NCBI RefSeq assembly: GCF_014647135.1
Contig: NZ_BMOP01000017.1
Location: 25,815 to 89,814 of the forward strand
Direction: 5' to 3'
Length of the DNA: 64,000 nt
Origin: Shewanella xiamenensis
Lineage (GTDB): Bacteria; Pseudomonadota; Gammaproteobacteria; Enterobacterales; Shewanellaceae
The position numbers and the translations under genes were made by a program. Below the pieces are notes generated by a model. That model did no database searches. It saw only the letters and a list, made by a program, of their open reading frames with translations, and was not told the origin of the DNA. Below are positions 39,678-47,406 of the stretch, piece by piece. Each line of letters opens with the position of its first letter. Position 1 is the first letter of the stretch.

Positions 39678-40739
39678 ATGGAATACCTCATACTGCTTTT
39701 AAGTGTATTTTGTTTAACTTGTGTTGCAATTAAAGTCTTAAATCCTATCGCACAACGGGTCGGTCTAGTCGATTTACCTAATGAGCGTAAGCTACATGTA
39801 GGTGCTATCCCATTAATTGGTGGGATATCTATCTATTGTAGTGTGCTATTGGTCTCCAGCATTGTTATCCCGCAAAGCCAAACCTTTAATTTGTATCTTA
39901 TTTCTGCTGCGTTAATTCTTTTTCTTGGCGTACTTGATGATAGATACGACTTGTCGGTTCGTGTCCGAATGACTGCACAGGTGATTACCGCCTCGATTTT
40001 GATCTTTGGTGCTGGATTACATCTGACTACATTTGGCCATATTCTGTATTTTTTTGAGCTTAAGCTCGGCTATGCTGGCATTTTTGTAACTACTATTGCG
40101 GTGATTGGTGCTATCAATGCCTTTAATATGGTCGACGGTATTGATGGTTTAGCGGGCATGCTAAGCCTTGTGACTTTTTCTTCGTTAGCTTTTCTATTCT
40201 ATTGGGCTGGTAATAGCTGGTTTTTATTACCTTTGTTGTTTATTGGTGCAATCATTGGGTACTTATTATTCAATTTGCGTTGGCCGTTCCCTTCATTAGA
40301 AAAGATATTTATGGGGGATGCTGGCAGCATGTTGATTGGCTTAACGGTTGTTTGGTTATTGGTGCTGGGGACTCAAGCTGATAGTAACCATTTACACCAA
40401 GGGCAGGTGTTCTCGCCAGTTACTGCATTGTATCTCATCGCGATTCCATTAATGGATATGGTGGCAATTATGTATAGAAGGATTAAAAAAGGCATGTCGC
40501 CGTTTAAACCTGACCGTGACCACTTGCACCATATTTTTGAACGTGCGGGTTATAACCGTAAACAAACCTTGATCAGGATATCACTCGCCTCACTTTTGTT
40601 TGCTGCGATAGGTATTGGAGCTGATATAGCTCAAATCCCCGAATCAATTATGTTCGTGTCTTTTTTAGCTATTTTTGCTGCCTATAATTGGGCACTTGCT
40701 AATGTGTGGCAAATCCTCACTTGGGTTAGACAAGATTAA
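39678..40739 (+). CDS. WecA-type transferase, second tandem paralog
   Basis: 353 residues with the same loops as its neighbour: RVGLVDLPNERKLHVGAIPLIGGISIY, FLGVLDDRYDL, NAFNMVDGIDGLAGM, FMGDAGSMLIGLTVVW and PDRDHLHHIFERAGY. It is clearly homologous to the upstream gene but diverged along its length, so this is an old duplication or second acquisition. The ATG at 39678 follows GGAAGAGAG; the frame extends upstream to 39570 without a better start. Different HexNAc donors are possible. Confidence 0.9.
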   Translation: MEYLILLLSVFCLTCVAIKVLNPIAQRVGLVDLPNERKLHVGAIPLIGGISIYCSVLLVSSIVIPQSQTFNLYLISAALILFLGVLDDRYDLSVRVRMTAQVITASILIFGAGLHLTTFGHILYFFELKLGYAGIFVTTIAVIGAINAFNMVDGIDGLAGMLSLVTFSSLAFLFYWAGNSWFLLPLLFIGAIIGYLLFNLRWPFPSLEKIFMGDAGSMLIGLTVVWLLVLGTQADSNHLHQGQVFSPVTALYLIAIPLMDMVAIMYRRIKKGMSPFKPDRDHLHHIFERAGYNRKQTLIRISLASLLFAAIGIGADIAQIPESIMFVSFLAIFAAYNWALANVWQILTWVRQD

Positions 40740-40777
40740 TTTTTAAGGCCCTTTTTTCAAAGCCTACTAACTATTTC

Positions 40778-40812
40778 AAAAGCCAGCTAATTCAAGCTGG
40801 CTTTTTGTCTTT
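40778..40812 (+). terminator. Intrinsic terminator after the second wecA
   Basis: AAAAGCCAGCT (40778-40788) pairs with AGCTGGCTTTT (40795-40805) around a 6-base loop, followed by TGTCTTTT. It ends the polysaccharide transcript before the mutase gene. Confidence 0.88.
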
Positions 40813-40833
40813 TAGCGTTTTTAAGGATTTTGC

Positions 40834-42186
40834 ATGTCTAGGAAGTATTTTGGTACTGATGGTGTGCGTGGCAAAGTAGGCGAATTCCCTATTACGCCTG
40901 ATTTTGCGATGAAGCTAGGCTGGGCAGCAGGTACTGTGCTGGCGTCCACTGGCACTAAAGAAGTGCTGATTGGTAAAGATACCCGCATTAGTGGGTATAT
41001 GCTGGAATCGGCAATGGAAGCGGGTTTTTCAGCCGCAGGTGTTAATGTGGCATTAATTGGCCCCATGCCAACGCCCGCAGTAGCGTATTTAGCTTCAACT
41101 TTTAGGGCCGATGCTGGTGTGGTGATTAGTGCTTCCCATAATCCTTTTTATGATAATGGTATTAAGTTTTTTTCAAACACAGGCACTAAGCTGAATGATG
41201 CACAAGAGATTGAAATTGAAGCGCTATTAGAGCAAGCACTTGAGCATAATGCGTTGCAATGTGTTGCTTCTGAAAAACTGGGTAAAGTGCGCCGCATTGA
41301 TGATGCTGCTGGTCGTTATATTGAGTTTTGTAAGGGAACCTTCCCGAATCATTTAAGCTTGGCGGGATTAAAGATTGTTGTCGATAGTGCCCATGGTGCT
41401 GCCTACCATATTGCCCCGAATGTGTATCGCGAGTTAGGGGCCGAGGTGATTAGCATTAATGACAAACCCAACGGCGTGAACATTAATGATCATTGTGGCG
41501 CAACACATTTAGATAGCTTGCAAACTGCGGTGATGATCCACGAAGCGGATTTAGGTATTGCGCTTGATGGTGATGCTGACCGAGTCATGTTTGTTGACCA
41601 TAATGGCCATGTAGTGGATGACGATGAGATTTTGTTTATTTTGGCACAAGCGGCATATCAAAAAGGTGAAATGCAGGGCGGGGTGGTTGGTACGCTCATG
41701 TCGAATCTCGGATTAGAACTGGCACTTAAACAAATGGATATTCCTTTTGTGCGGGCTAAGGTTGGTGACCGTTATGTGGTTGAACAGCTCAAACAAACGG
41801 GTTGGAAACTGGGCGGCGAAGGCTCTGGGCATATTTTGAGTTTGCAGCATGCTTCAACTGGCGATGGCATTGTGGCATCTTTGCAGGTTCTCAAAGCCAT
41901 TCTAGAGTCAGGTAAGCGTTTGGCCGATATTAAAGCAGGCATGACTAAGTTGCCACAAGTGCTTATCAACGTACGATTAACTTCTTGCTGCCCTGATAGC
42001 ATTTTGGCTAAAGACTGTGTTAAACAGGCAGTGCTAACCGCTGAGGAAGTTTTAGGGAATAAGGGGCGAGTATTATTGCGTAAATCGGGTACTGAACCCT
42101 TAATTAGAGTGATGGTTGAATCCACTGACATAGCCTTGACCCAACAACAAGCTGAATATATCGCAGAGGCAGTAAGAGCGGCATAA
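40834..42186 (+). CDS. glmM: Phosphoglucosamine mutase family protein (GlmM-type)
   Basis: 450 residues, all four domains of the hexose-phosphate mutase fold. [22 protein letters not shown] opens the protein, [14 protein letters not shown] carries the catalytic Ser, [13 protein letters not shown] binds the metal, GEGSGHIL recognises the sugar, and [16 protein letters not shown] is the phosphate-binding loop. It interconverts GlcN-6-P and GlcN-1-P for UDP-GlcNAc. Shewanella normally has glmM next to folP elsewhere, so this is possibly a second copy dedicated to polymer synthesis; that needs the rest of the genome. Its promoter lies after the terminator. Confidence 0.92.
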   Translation: MSRKYFGTDGVRGKVGEFPITPDFAMKLGWAAGTVLASTGTKEVLIGKDTRISGYMLESAMEAGFSAAGVNVALIGPMPTPAVAYLASTFRADAGVVISASHNPFYDNGIKFFSNTGTKLNDAQEIEIEALLEQALEHNALQCVASEKLGKVRRIDDAAGRYIEFCKGTFPNHLSLAGLKIVVDSAHGAAYHIAPNVYRELGAEVISINDKPNGVNINDHCGATHLDSLQTAVMIHEADLGIALDGDADRVMFVDHNGHVVDDDEILFILAQAAYQKGEMQGGVVGTLMSNLGLELALKQMDIPFVRAKVGDRYVVEQLKQTGWKLGGEGSGHILSLQHASTGDGIVASLQVLKAILESGKRLADIKAGMTKLPQVLINVRLTSCCPDSILAKDCVKQAVLTAEEVLGNKGRVLLRKSGTEPLIRVMVESTDIALTQQQAEYIAEAVRAA

Positions 42187-42189
42187 GCC

Positions 42190-42331
42190 AAGAGCGAGAA
42201 TCTAGGGCGTTGCTTCGCAACTGCTAGGACGGCCTTCGGCCTCTAGGACACCACTACGTGTAGAACCTAGAAGCGAAACGCTCTAGCAGGGTGGAGCCCG
42301 TTCGGCTTTTGTTGTAAGCGAAGCGTTCCGT
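42190..42331. repeat. CTAG/hairpin repeat cluster 7
   Basis: Modules: GTTGC-TTC-GCAAC (42209-42221), GGCC-TTC-GGCC (42231-42241), a damaged CAC-TAC-GTG, AGCG-AAA-CGCT (42272-42282), with CTAG heptads between. It fills the convergent gap between the mutase gene and hepT. Confidence 0.88.
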
Positions 42332-42337
42332 CAACCG

Positions 42338-42748
42338 TCAGCATCTTTGGTCTACTTTTATCACTTCAATAAATTGCTCAAAATCCTCAAGATGATGATG
42401 TACAACATGCACAACGATATCGAGGTTGAGTTCTTGGTAGTCATGTACTGCGATGTTTCTAAGTCCGACCATTTTCTTTAAGTTATCAGCTAGTGGCTGA
42501 GTAATAACGTTATTTTGTGCGAGTAATGTAAAGCTATCACGGCTACTCTGGGGGATCCCCAGTTGTTGTTGGCGGTTAATATGATTGGCTATGTCGATAC
42601 TGGCTTCGCAGCAGCGTTGTAAATTGAGGATAACGCTATCTTGCAAGGTGAAGTCTTGTTTGAACTTGCTGCCATCACCATAGACTTGTTGGATACGTTT
42701 TATACAGCGCTTGATGGTGGTTATTTTATTGATAATAATGTCATTCAA
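42338..42748 (-). CDS. hepT: HEPN ribonuclease toxin HepT
   Basis: 136 residues, all-helical HEPN (DUF86) fold. The RX4HXY active motif is R97-H102-Y104 (RNIAVHDY), as in the S. oneidensis HepT toxin whose Tyr104 is AMPylated by MntA. The toxin cleaves RNA when not modified. It overlaps mntA by 8 bases downstream in the same operon. Here both are intact, so the module should work. Confidence 0.93.
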   Translation of the reverse strand: MNDIIINKITTIKRCIKRIQQVYGDGSKFKQDFTLQDSVILNLQRCCEASIDIANHINRQQQLGIPQSSRDSFTLLAQNNVITQPLADNLKKMVGLRNIAVHDYQELNLDIVVHVVHHHLEDFEQFIEVIKVDQRC

Positions 42749-43163
42749 AGTGACTTCCCCTGTGATCGTTGGCTGTAGTGTTGGCCGTTACGTCATCAAT
42801 AATTGCCTGTCTTTCTGCTTGTAGATGTTGGTACATTGAGATGGTCTTCATTGCAAAAAGTTCATCATCTTGTGGCCTTCCCCAAAGTTGCTTTCCTTGG
42901 GTGACGACCTGCTGGCATAACACTGTGGATGCCGTGCGTAAATCAACAAGATCAACATCAGTATCTAACGCTGAAGCGAGTTTTTGGGCAAGTTGCCAGC
43001 GAGCGATATTGTCTAAGATGACATCGGCGAGTACCGCGATATCGATATCGCTGTTGCAGTGTTGCGTACCCTGTGCATAGGAGCCAAACAGGTAGATCAA
43101 TTTCAACTGCGGAATGTTGTCTCGCAGTAAGTTGATGATAATGTTTTCATTTAGTTGTTGCAT
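42741..43163 (-). CDS. mntA: MNT-domain antitoxin MntA (adenylyltransferase)
   Basis: 140 residues from the ATG at 43163 (MQQLNENIII); the frame runs 15 codons further up but this start matches the known protein. The nucleotidyltransferase motif GSX10DXD is G27-S28 ... D39-I-D41 (FGSYAQGTQHCNSDID). In S. oneidensis MntA transfers AMP units from ATP to HepT Tyr104 to block the toxin. The toxin gene follows with an 8-base overlap. Confidence 0.93.
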   Translation of the reverse strand: MQQLNENIIINLLRDNIPQLKLIYLFGSYAQGTQHCNSDIDIAVLADVILDNIARWQLAQKLASALDTDVDLVDLRTASTVLCQQVVTQGKQLWGRPQDDELFAMKTISMYQHLQAERQAIIDDVTANTTANDHRGSHFE

Positions 43164-43212
43164 AGGCTCATTGCAGGATTTGATGAATACGGGGTGAGTA
43201 TATAGCATATAA

Positions 43213-43315
43213 GGCGCTGTCTCTAGGGCGGCCCTTGGATGCCACTACGTGGTGCTAGAATCTAGGCCCTAGAATCGAAGCGTTCCGTTAACTTCTTCGC
43301 TCTGCTTTTTCTTCC
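43213..43315. repeat. CTAG/hairpin repeat cluster 8
   Basis: It has one near-complete GCCAC-TAC-GTGG module (43241-43252) and three or four CTAG links between mntA and the hip locus. More decayed than clusters 5-7. Confidence 0.75.
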
Positions 43316-43335
43316 CTCCTATTTCTGCGCGTTGT

Positions 43336-43432
43336 AAGTGTCATTAATTGAGGTTTTCTTGATTTTTGAGTGCCAAAGGTTGCATTAATTCGCTATTTTA
43401 TCTATTTTTGAGTGCTATAGTGTTCATTAATT
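43336..43432. promoter_or_regulatory. Repeated operator candidates upstream of hipA
   Basis: Two 28-base direct repeats (43363-43390 and 43405-43432) share TTTTTGAGTGC at one end and CATTAATT at the other. They are 42 bases apart, four helical turns. A partial third copy (AAGTGTCATTAATT) is at 43336-43349. Probable binding sites for the HipB-like repressor encoded downstream. Confidence 0.65.
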
Positions 43433-43456
43433 GTCGTCTGCTTTTGGGGATAGGTA

Positions 43457-44824
43457 ATGCAAATTTTAACGGTGCAGATGAATATTGCCGGAGAATGGCG
43501 TGATGTTGCTATGGTGGGGTTTTATGCGCCAGAGAAGGGTACTGGTGGGCCATGTGTATTAAATTATGATATCGAACATGTCACGTCTTACTTCCATCAA
43601 TTTGCGTAAACTGCAGTGTGTGTATCGTTACCCGTTGATAATATCCCGTTGCGAAGCCCTCACTGGCATCGTTTTTTAGAAGATATTATGCCAGCAGGCT
43701 CCAGTCGGGATTATTGGGTTAAGCGGCTTGGATTGCAGGATTTGCCTAATTTGGAACGGGATTTCCAATTATTGAAATATGGAACTATCGCGCCAATTGG
43801 CAACTTGCGTATAAAAGAATCGGTGCCTGAAAAGGCTAAAAGGTCATTACCTGTTACCTTTAGTATCGCTGATGTTAGTGAGTTACAGATTGATTTTATT
43901 GAGTATGCACAATCTCGAAGTGCTGCTGCAGGTGGCGCCTCCGGTGCAGGTGGGGCTGCACCTAAGCTATTAGTACGATTAAATGAGCAGCATGGTGTTT
44001 GGATTGATACCTTTCAAGATGATCCGCACAATCTCGATCAGCCTTATTTAGTTAAATTTCCAAGGGGTAAAACCACTCTGGATAGCGATATTTTGCGTGC
44101 AGAGTATCATTTTTATCATGAACTTACACAATTGGGCTTTGAGACTATTTCCGTTGAGTCGATGAAGCTTATTGAAGCTGAGCGTGGCCCTTCTTTATGG
44201 TTGCCACGCTTTGATTACGGTGTTGAGGCGGGAGCAATGGTGAGTTATGGCATGGAGTCGGTTTATGCCATTTTAGGTGAGCCGACAGCAAAGCCTTTGC
44301 TACATGCTGATGTGATTAGACGGCTTTTGGCCGCGTTTAATAAAAAAGAAAACTACGGTAATACCAGGACGTTACTTGATGTTGGGGCTGAGCTTGAAGG
44401 CAAGAGTGGCATTGAGGCGTTTGTGGTTGAATGGGTGCGAAGAGATTTATTAAATATTGCCTTTGGAAATTCAGATAATCATGGCCGAAATACCTCTTTC
44501 ATCAAGTATGGAAACCGTGTCCAGCTGGCACCCATTTATGATTTTGCGCCCATGAAGGCAGATTATGAGATGATCACTCGGACCTTTACCTGGGGCGAGG
44601 GGATGGAGTTAGGTGGCGTGTATAACTTTCCTGCAATTGCTGAACATTTATCCGATTTACTGTCGCCTAATGATTTGATGAGCGCTTTGAATGAAACTGC
44701 CGTGCGTTTGCTTGGTTTGGAGCAGCGTTTACGTCAGCGTGGTGTGCCTGAATCGATTCTTGCGCATTCGGGAATTGGTTTTGCCACGTTAGAAGCGAGA
44801 ATGCAGCAGTGGGGGCTATTATGA
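43457..44824 (+). pseudogene. hipA: HipA-family toxin kinase, interrupted by a nonsense codon
   Basis: An ATG at 43457 with a good ribosome site (GGGGATAGG) opens a frame of 50 codons that ends in TAA at 43607. The same frame then continues without shift to 44824. Read through, it is a full HipA-like protein of about 455 residues: N-terminal subdomain, then the kinase core with PYLVKFPRG, FGNSDNHGRNTSF (catalytic Asp/Asn) and APIYDFAPMK. A single C-to-T change (CAA to TAA, Gln) explains the stop. A GTG at 43616 could make an N-truncated protein. It overlaps hipB by ATGA. Confidence 0.85.
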
Positions 44825-45201
44825 CGGTTTCATCTAATGTCGCAACGGATTCGATTGAAACAAAAGGCAGAGGTGGTCGAAAAAAAATTTCGGTTAATCG
44901 AAAGCCTTTGACCCTTAAAGATAGGGAAGATTTATTATTAGCCGCTACATTGGATCTCTTTTCGGGGAAAAAGACTCAAGGTCAAGTACTTAAATGGCTG
45001 AGAGTTGAGTTGTTAGCACTGAGCCAGGACCAATATGCCAAAATGGTAGGCGTTAGCCGTAAAGCATTGTCTGATGTAGAAAGTGATAAAGGTAAAAACG
45101 GCGTTGAGTTGATTAATCGAGTTTTTAGCGGAGTCGGGTTTCGTATTGCATTAATGCCAAAGGATAGTGTAGTGCTAAAAATGGCGGTAGAGGCGATTTA
45201 G
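44821..45201 (+). CDS. hipB: HipB-like XRE-family antitoxin/repressor
   Basis: 126 residues. A basic N-terminus (RGGRKKISVNRK) precedes a central helix-turn-helix (ALSQDQYAKMVGVSRKALSDVESDKG, about 76-101) and a C-terminal block GVELINRVFSGVGFRIALMPK typical of HipB-like partners. It should bind the repeated operators at 43336-43432. Order is toxin first, antitoxin second, the reverse of E. coli hipBA. Start ATG 44821 overlaps the hipA stop. Confidence 0.85.
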   Translation: MTVSSNVATDSIETKGRGGRKKISVNRKPLTLKDREDLLLAATLDLFSGKKTQGQVLKWLRVELLALSQDQYAKMVGVSRKALSDVESDKGKNGVELINRVFSGVGFRIALMPKDSVVLKMAVEAI

Positions 45202-45300
45202 AAGCTAAAATCTAGAACGCCGCTAACTAGACTACTCTAGCGGCGAAGTGCTCTAGTGTGCTTCGGTTGCCGCTTTGCTAAGGATTACAGCAGGTTCAAA
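45202..45300. repeat. CTAG/hairpin repeat cluster 9
   Basis: Four CTAG links and decayed GC-rich modules after hipB. It is the last member seen; none occurs in the accessory DNA from 45.8 kb on. Confidence 0.7.
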
Positions 45301-45521
45301 GCGGCTACTGGGCGTCACTACGTAACTCACGGTTTACGGATGACGGTATAAAAGCGGGATCCCCGTATTGATGGCAGCACCTGTACTCTTTTTTCTCAAG
45401 TGTTCTATCTACTGCATCTGACTACCACGGAGGGTGGAAATGTCAGATTTTGTATGGCACAAAATTGACCACACGGTTGTTCGCTATCTGGCCATCTTAC
45501 AATAGATGAGAACGATGGTTA

Positions 45522-45589
45522 CTCAAGCTAATAGGTCTACAGATTGTTACTTATGAGGTTACAATCTGTAGACCTATGCCTTGCTTGAG
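45522..45589. repeat. Long inverted repeat upstream of the integrase end
   Basis: 17-bp perfect arms (45531-45547 and 45561-45577) flank 13 bases. Outside them 7-bp arms CTCAAGC (45522-45528) and GCTTGAG (45583-45589) also pair. It lies 240 bases beyond the integrase stop, in an otherwise featureless 525-base gap (45301-45825). It could be a recombination site or a terminator; there is no T-run. Confidence 0.7.
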
Positions 45590-45825
45590 CTTAGCCTGAG
45601 GTCTTCACTAAGTTACTTATCTGGTAATTTGGTTTAGCTCTGTGGAGCGGTAACGCTGTTACTCATTTGATGTAAAATAATCGTCTTGGCGTCAATTCAA
45701 ATTGCTTTTCTGGTATTTCGGTGACCACATCTGTTAATCGATTTTAGCGTTGTGATCACCGACTGCTACCGATGATTTCGGGATTTCATCCAACATGTGA
45801 ATACTTACTTATGGCTCAGAATGTT

Positions 45826-46992
45826 TTACAGCATGTTTTCGTTGCGCATGAGTTTATCAAACGCGCTGCCATCGTTTCGGGATGCGTTTGCAACATAAGG
45901 TGCGTAGACATCAAATAATAACCGTGTATCACTGTGGCCAAGCATTTGTGAGATATACAGTGGATTTTCTAGCGCTGCGATATGCAGCACTGCCGCGGTG
46001 TGGCGAGTTTCATAAGCTCGTCGACGTTTCAGTCCCGCTTTAATGAGTGTCGGGTACCATAATTTTTTGCTAACAAAATGGGTATCCAGTGGCGCATCTG
46101 ATTTGCCCGTAAACACAAAGCCTGATTCTGACAGTGCCAAATTTTTAATGCGTTTAAAGGCATCGTATACCGTGTCACACATCTTAAGATCACGCCGAGA
46201 TTTTGGTGTTTTCACATCACACACTTCCCCATTCACCCAGTTTTGCCGTATGCGAATTAAGCGGTGATTAAAATCAACATGTTGCCACTCTAATCCATGT
46301 ATTTCACAGCTGCGCATGCCGGTCCAAAAGCGAATGATGAAGTAATCTTTCCATTCCTGAGGAATGTGGGATAGAAAAAGTTTAACCTCCTTTATGGTCA
46401 TGGGATGAGACTCAGCCTTTTCTTCTTTAAGTGAGCGATAGCGTCTCAATGGGTATTCAAATTTATATTCTTCTGCAGCGAGGCTCACCATTGAGACGAT
46501 GGGCCACAGTAAGTTATTAATGCGTCGATTAGATAATTGACGGGTATTATCTGCTTTCAGCATTTGCATTAACTGCTGGCGATAAAAATCAACCTGCGAT
46601 AGGGTGATCTCATTCATCAATGTATTGCCAAATTGTGGGATCAGATACTTATCTAAAACGTTTTGCATGGTGTTTCTATAGCTATTTTTCCACGTCGCCT
46701 TTTTGCGTTCAAACCACTGATAAGCAAAATCATTGAAAAATGGATATTCACGATCAGGATGTTTTTCACGCTGCAACTGCTCAAATTGAGTGACTTTTTT
46801 ACTTTTGGGAAAATAGTCACGGTATTGAAAGCAGCCTAACTCTATCTCAGCGTTCATTTTTTTGAGCGTAGTTTTGGCAGTAGCAAGATTTTTAGGTGTG
46901 GCCAGCATTTTTGTGCCTTCACGAAAACGGCAGCCATAAAGATGCATGTCGAACTGAATACGCCCATTTGGACGTACACGAATATGAGCCAT
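45826..46992 (-). CDS. Phage-type tyrosine site-specific integrase
   Basis: 388 residues. The N-terminal arm-binding segment MAHIRVRPNGRIQFDMHLYGCRFREGTK resembles DUF3596 integrases; a SAM-like core-binding domain follows (about 80-190). The catalytic domain shows Arg in GMRSCEIHGL, YETRHTAAVLHIAAL (box II with Tyr at the usual His position) and LGHSDTRLLFDVYAPY with the nucleophilic Tyr. Integrates or excises a genetic element. It ends near the boundary with core-type DNA, so it may mark an island edge at about 45.5 kb; no tRNA is there. Confidence 0.92.
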   Translation of the reverse strand: MAHIRVRPNGRIQFDMHLYGCRFREGTKMLATPKNLATAKTTLKKMNAEIELGCFQYRDYFPKSKKVTQFEQLQREKHPDREYPFFNDFAYQWFERKKATWKNSYRNTMQNVLDKYLIPQFGNTLMNEITLSQVDFYRQQLMQMLKADNTRQLSNRRINNLLWPIVSMVSLAAEEYKFEYPLRRYRSLKEEKAESHPMTIKEVKLFLSHIPQEWKDYFIIRFWTGMRSCEIHGLEWQHVDFNHRLIRIRQNWVNGEVCDVKTPKSRRDLKMCDTVYDAFKRIKNLALSESGFVFTGKSDAPLDTHFVSKKLWYPTLIKAGLKRRRAYETRHTAAVLHIAALENPLYISQMLGHSDTRLLFDVYAPYVANASRNDGSAFDKLMRNENML

Positions 46993-47130
46993 AGGTGGCC
47001 TCCATCAAATAGCACTGTCCCTATCCGATGGAATTCGTTAGAATTTCGCCATCGGCTGGGGTTCGGTTAATAGCGGTTCGCAGCCGGTACGGGGGAGAGT
47101 GGTTGCCGCCACTCTCTCCCAACTGCTTGT

Positions 47131-47259
47131 TTATTCGGTTAACCGCACTTTTACATCGCGCAACTCAACCTGAAATGTCCCTTTCCCAATAGTTGCGGCT
47201 TGCCTACTATTGGTTAAAAACACACCTATCAATATAACTAATACTGTTTGTTTGTCCAG
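47131..47259 (-). CDS. Possible small membrane protein or gene remnant
   Basis: On the minus strand a 42-codon frame reads a hydrophobic helix (QTVLVILIGVFL) and then TNSRQAATIGKGTFQVELRDVKVRLTE before TAA at 47131. It looks like protein sequence, but there is no ATG; an in-frame stop lies a few codons above the first CTG at 47259. The rest of the 46993-47406 gap has a GAGAGTGG/CCACTCTC hairpin near 47095-47122. Treat as a remnant or an unusual-start gene. Confidence 0.25.
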   Translation of the reverse strand: MDKQTVLVILIGVFLTNSRQAATIGKGTFQVELRDVKVRLTE

Positions 47260-47406
47260 TGGTTTGTTTTAAATTGCTGCGCTTTTTAAATTGACCATTT
47301 GCCAATGAAAATTGTTGAGCACTCTTACGGAAGCTTGTTGCCGTCATTTACCTCCCCCATACACAACCACACATAACCGTATTCAGTTTAAGGTTTGGGA
47401 CCTGAC

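Noticed and set aside
47094..47125. Integron attC-like site or terminator
   Set aside because: The GAGAGTGG/CCACTCTC stem is short, has no T-run, and no attC core sites or integron integrase motif could be recognised.
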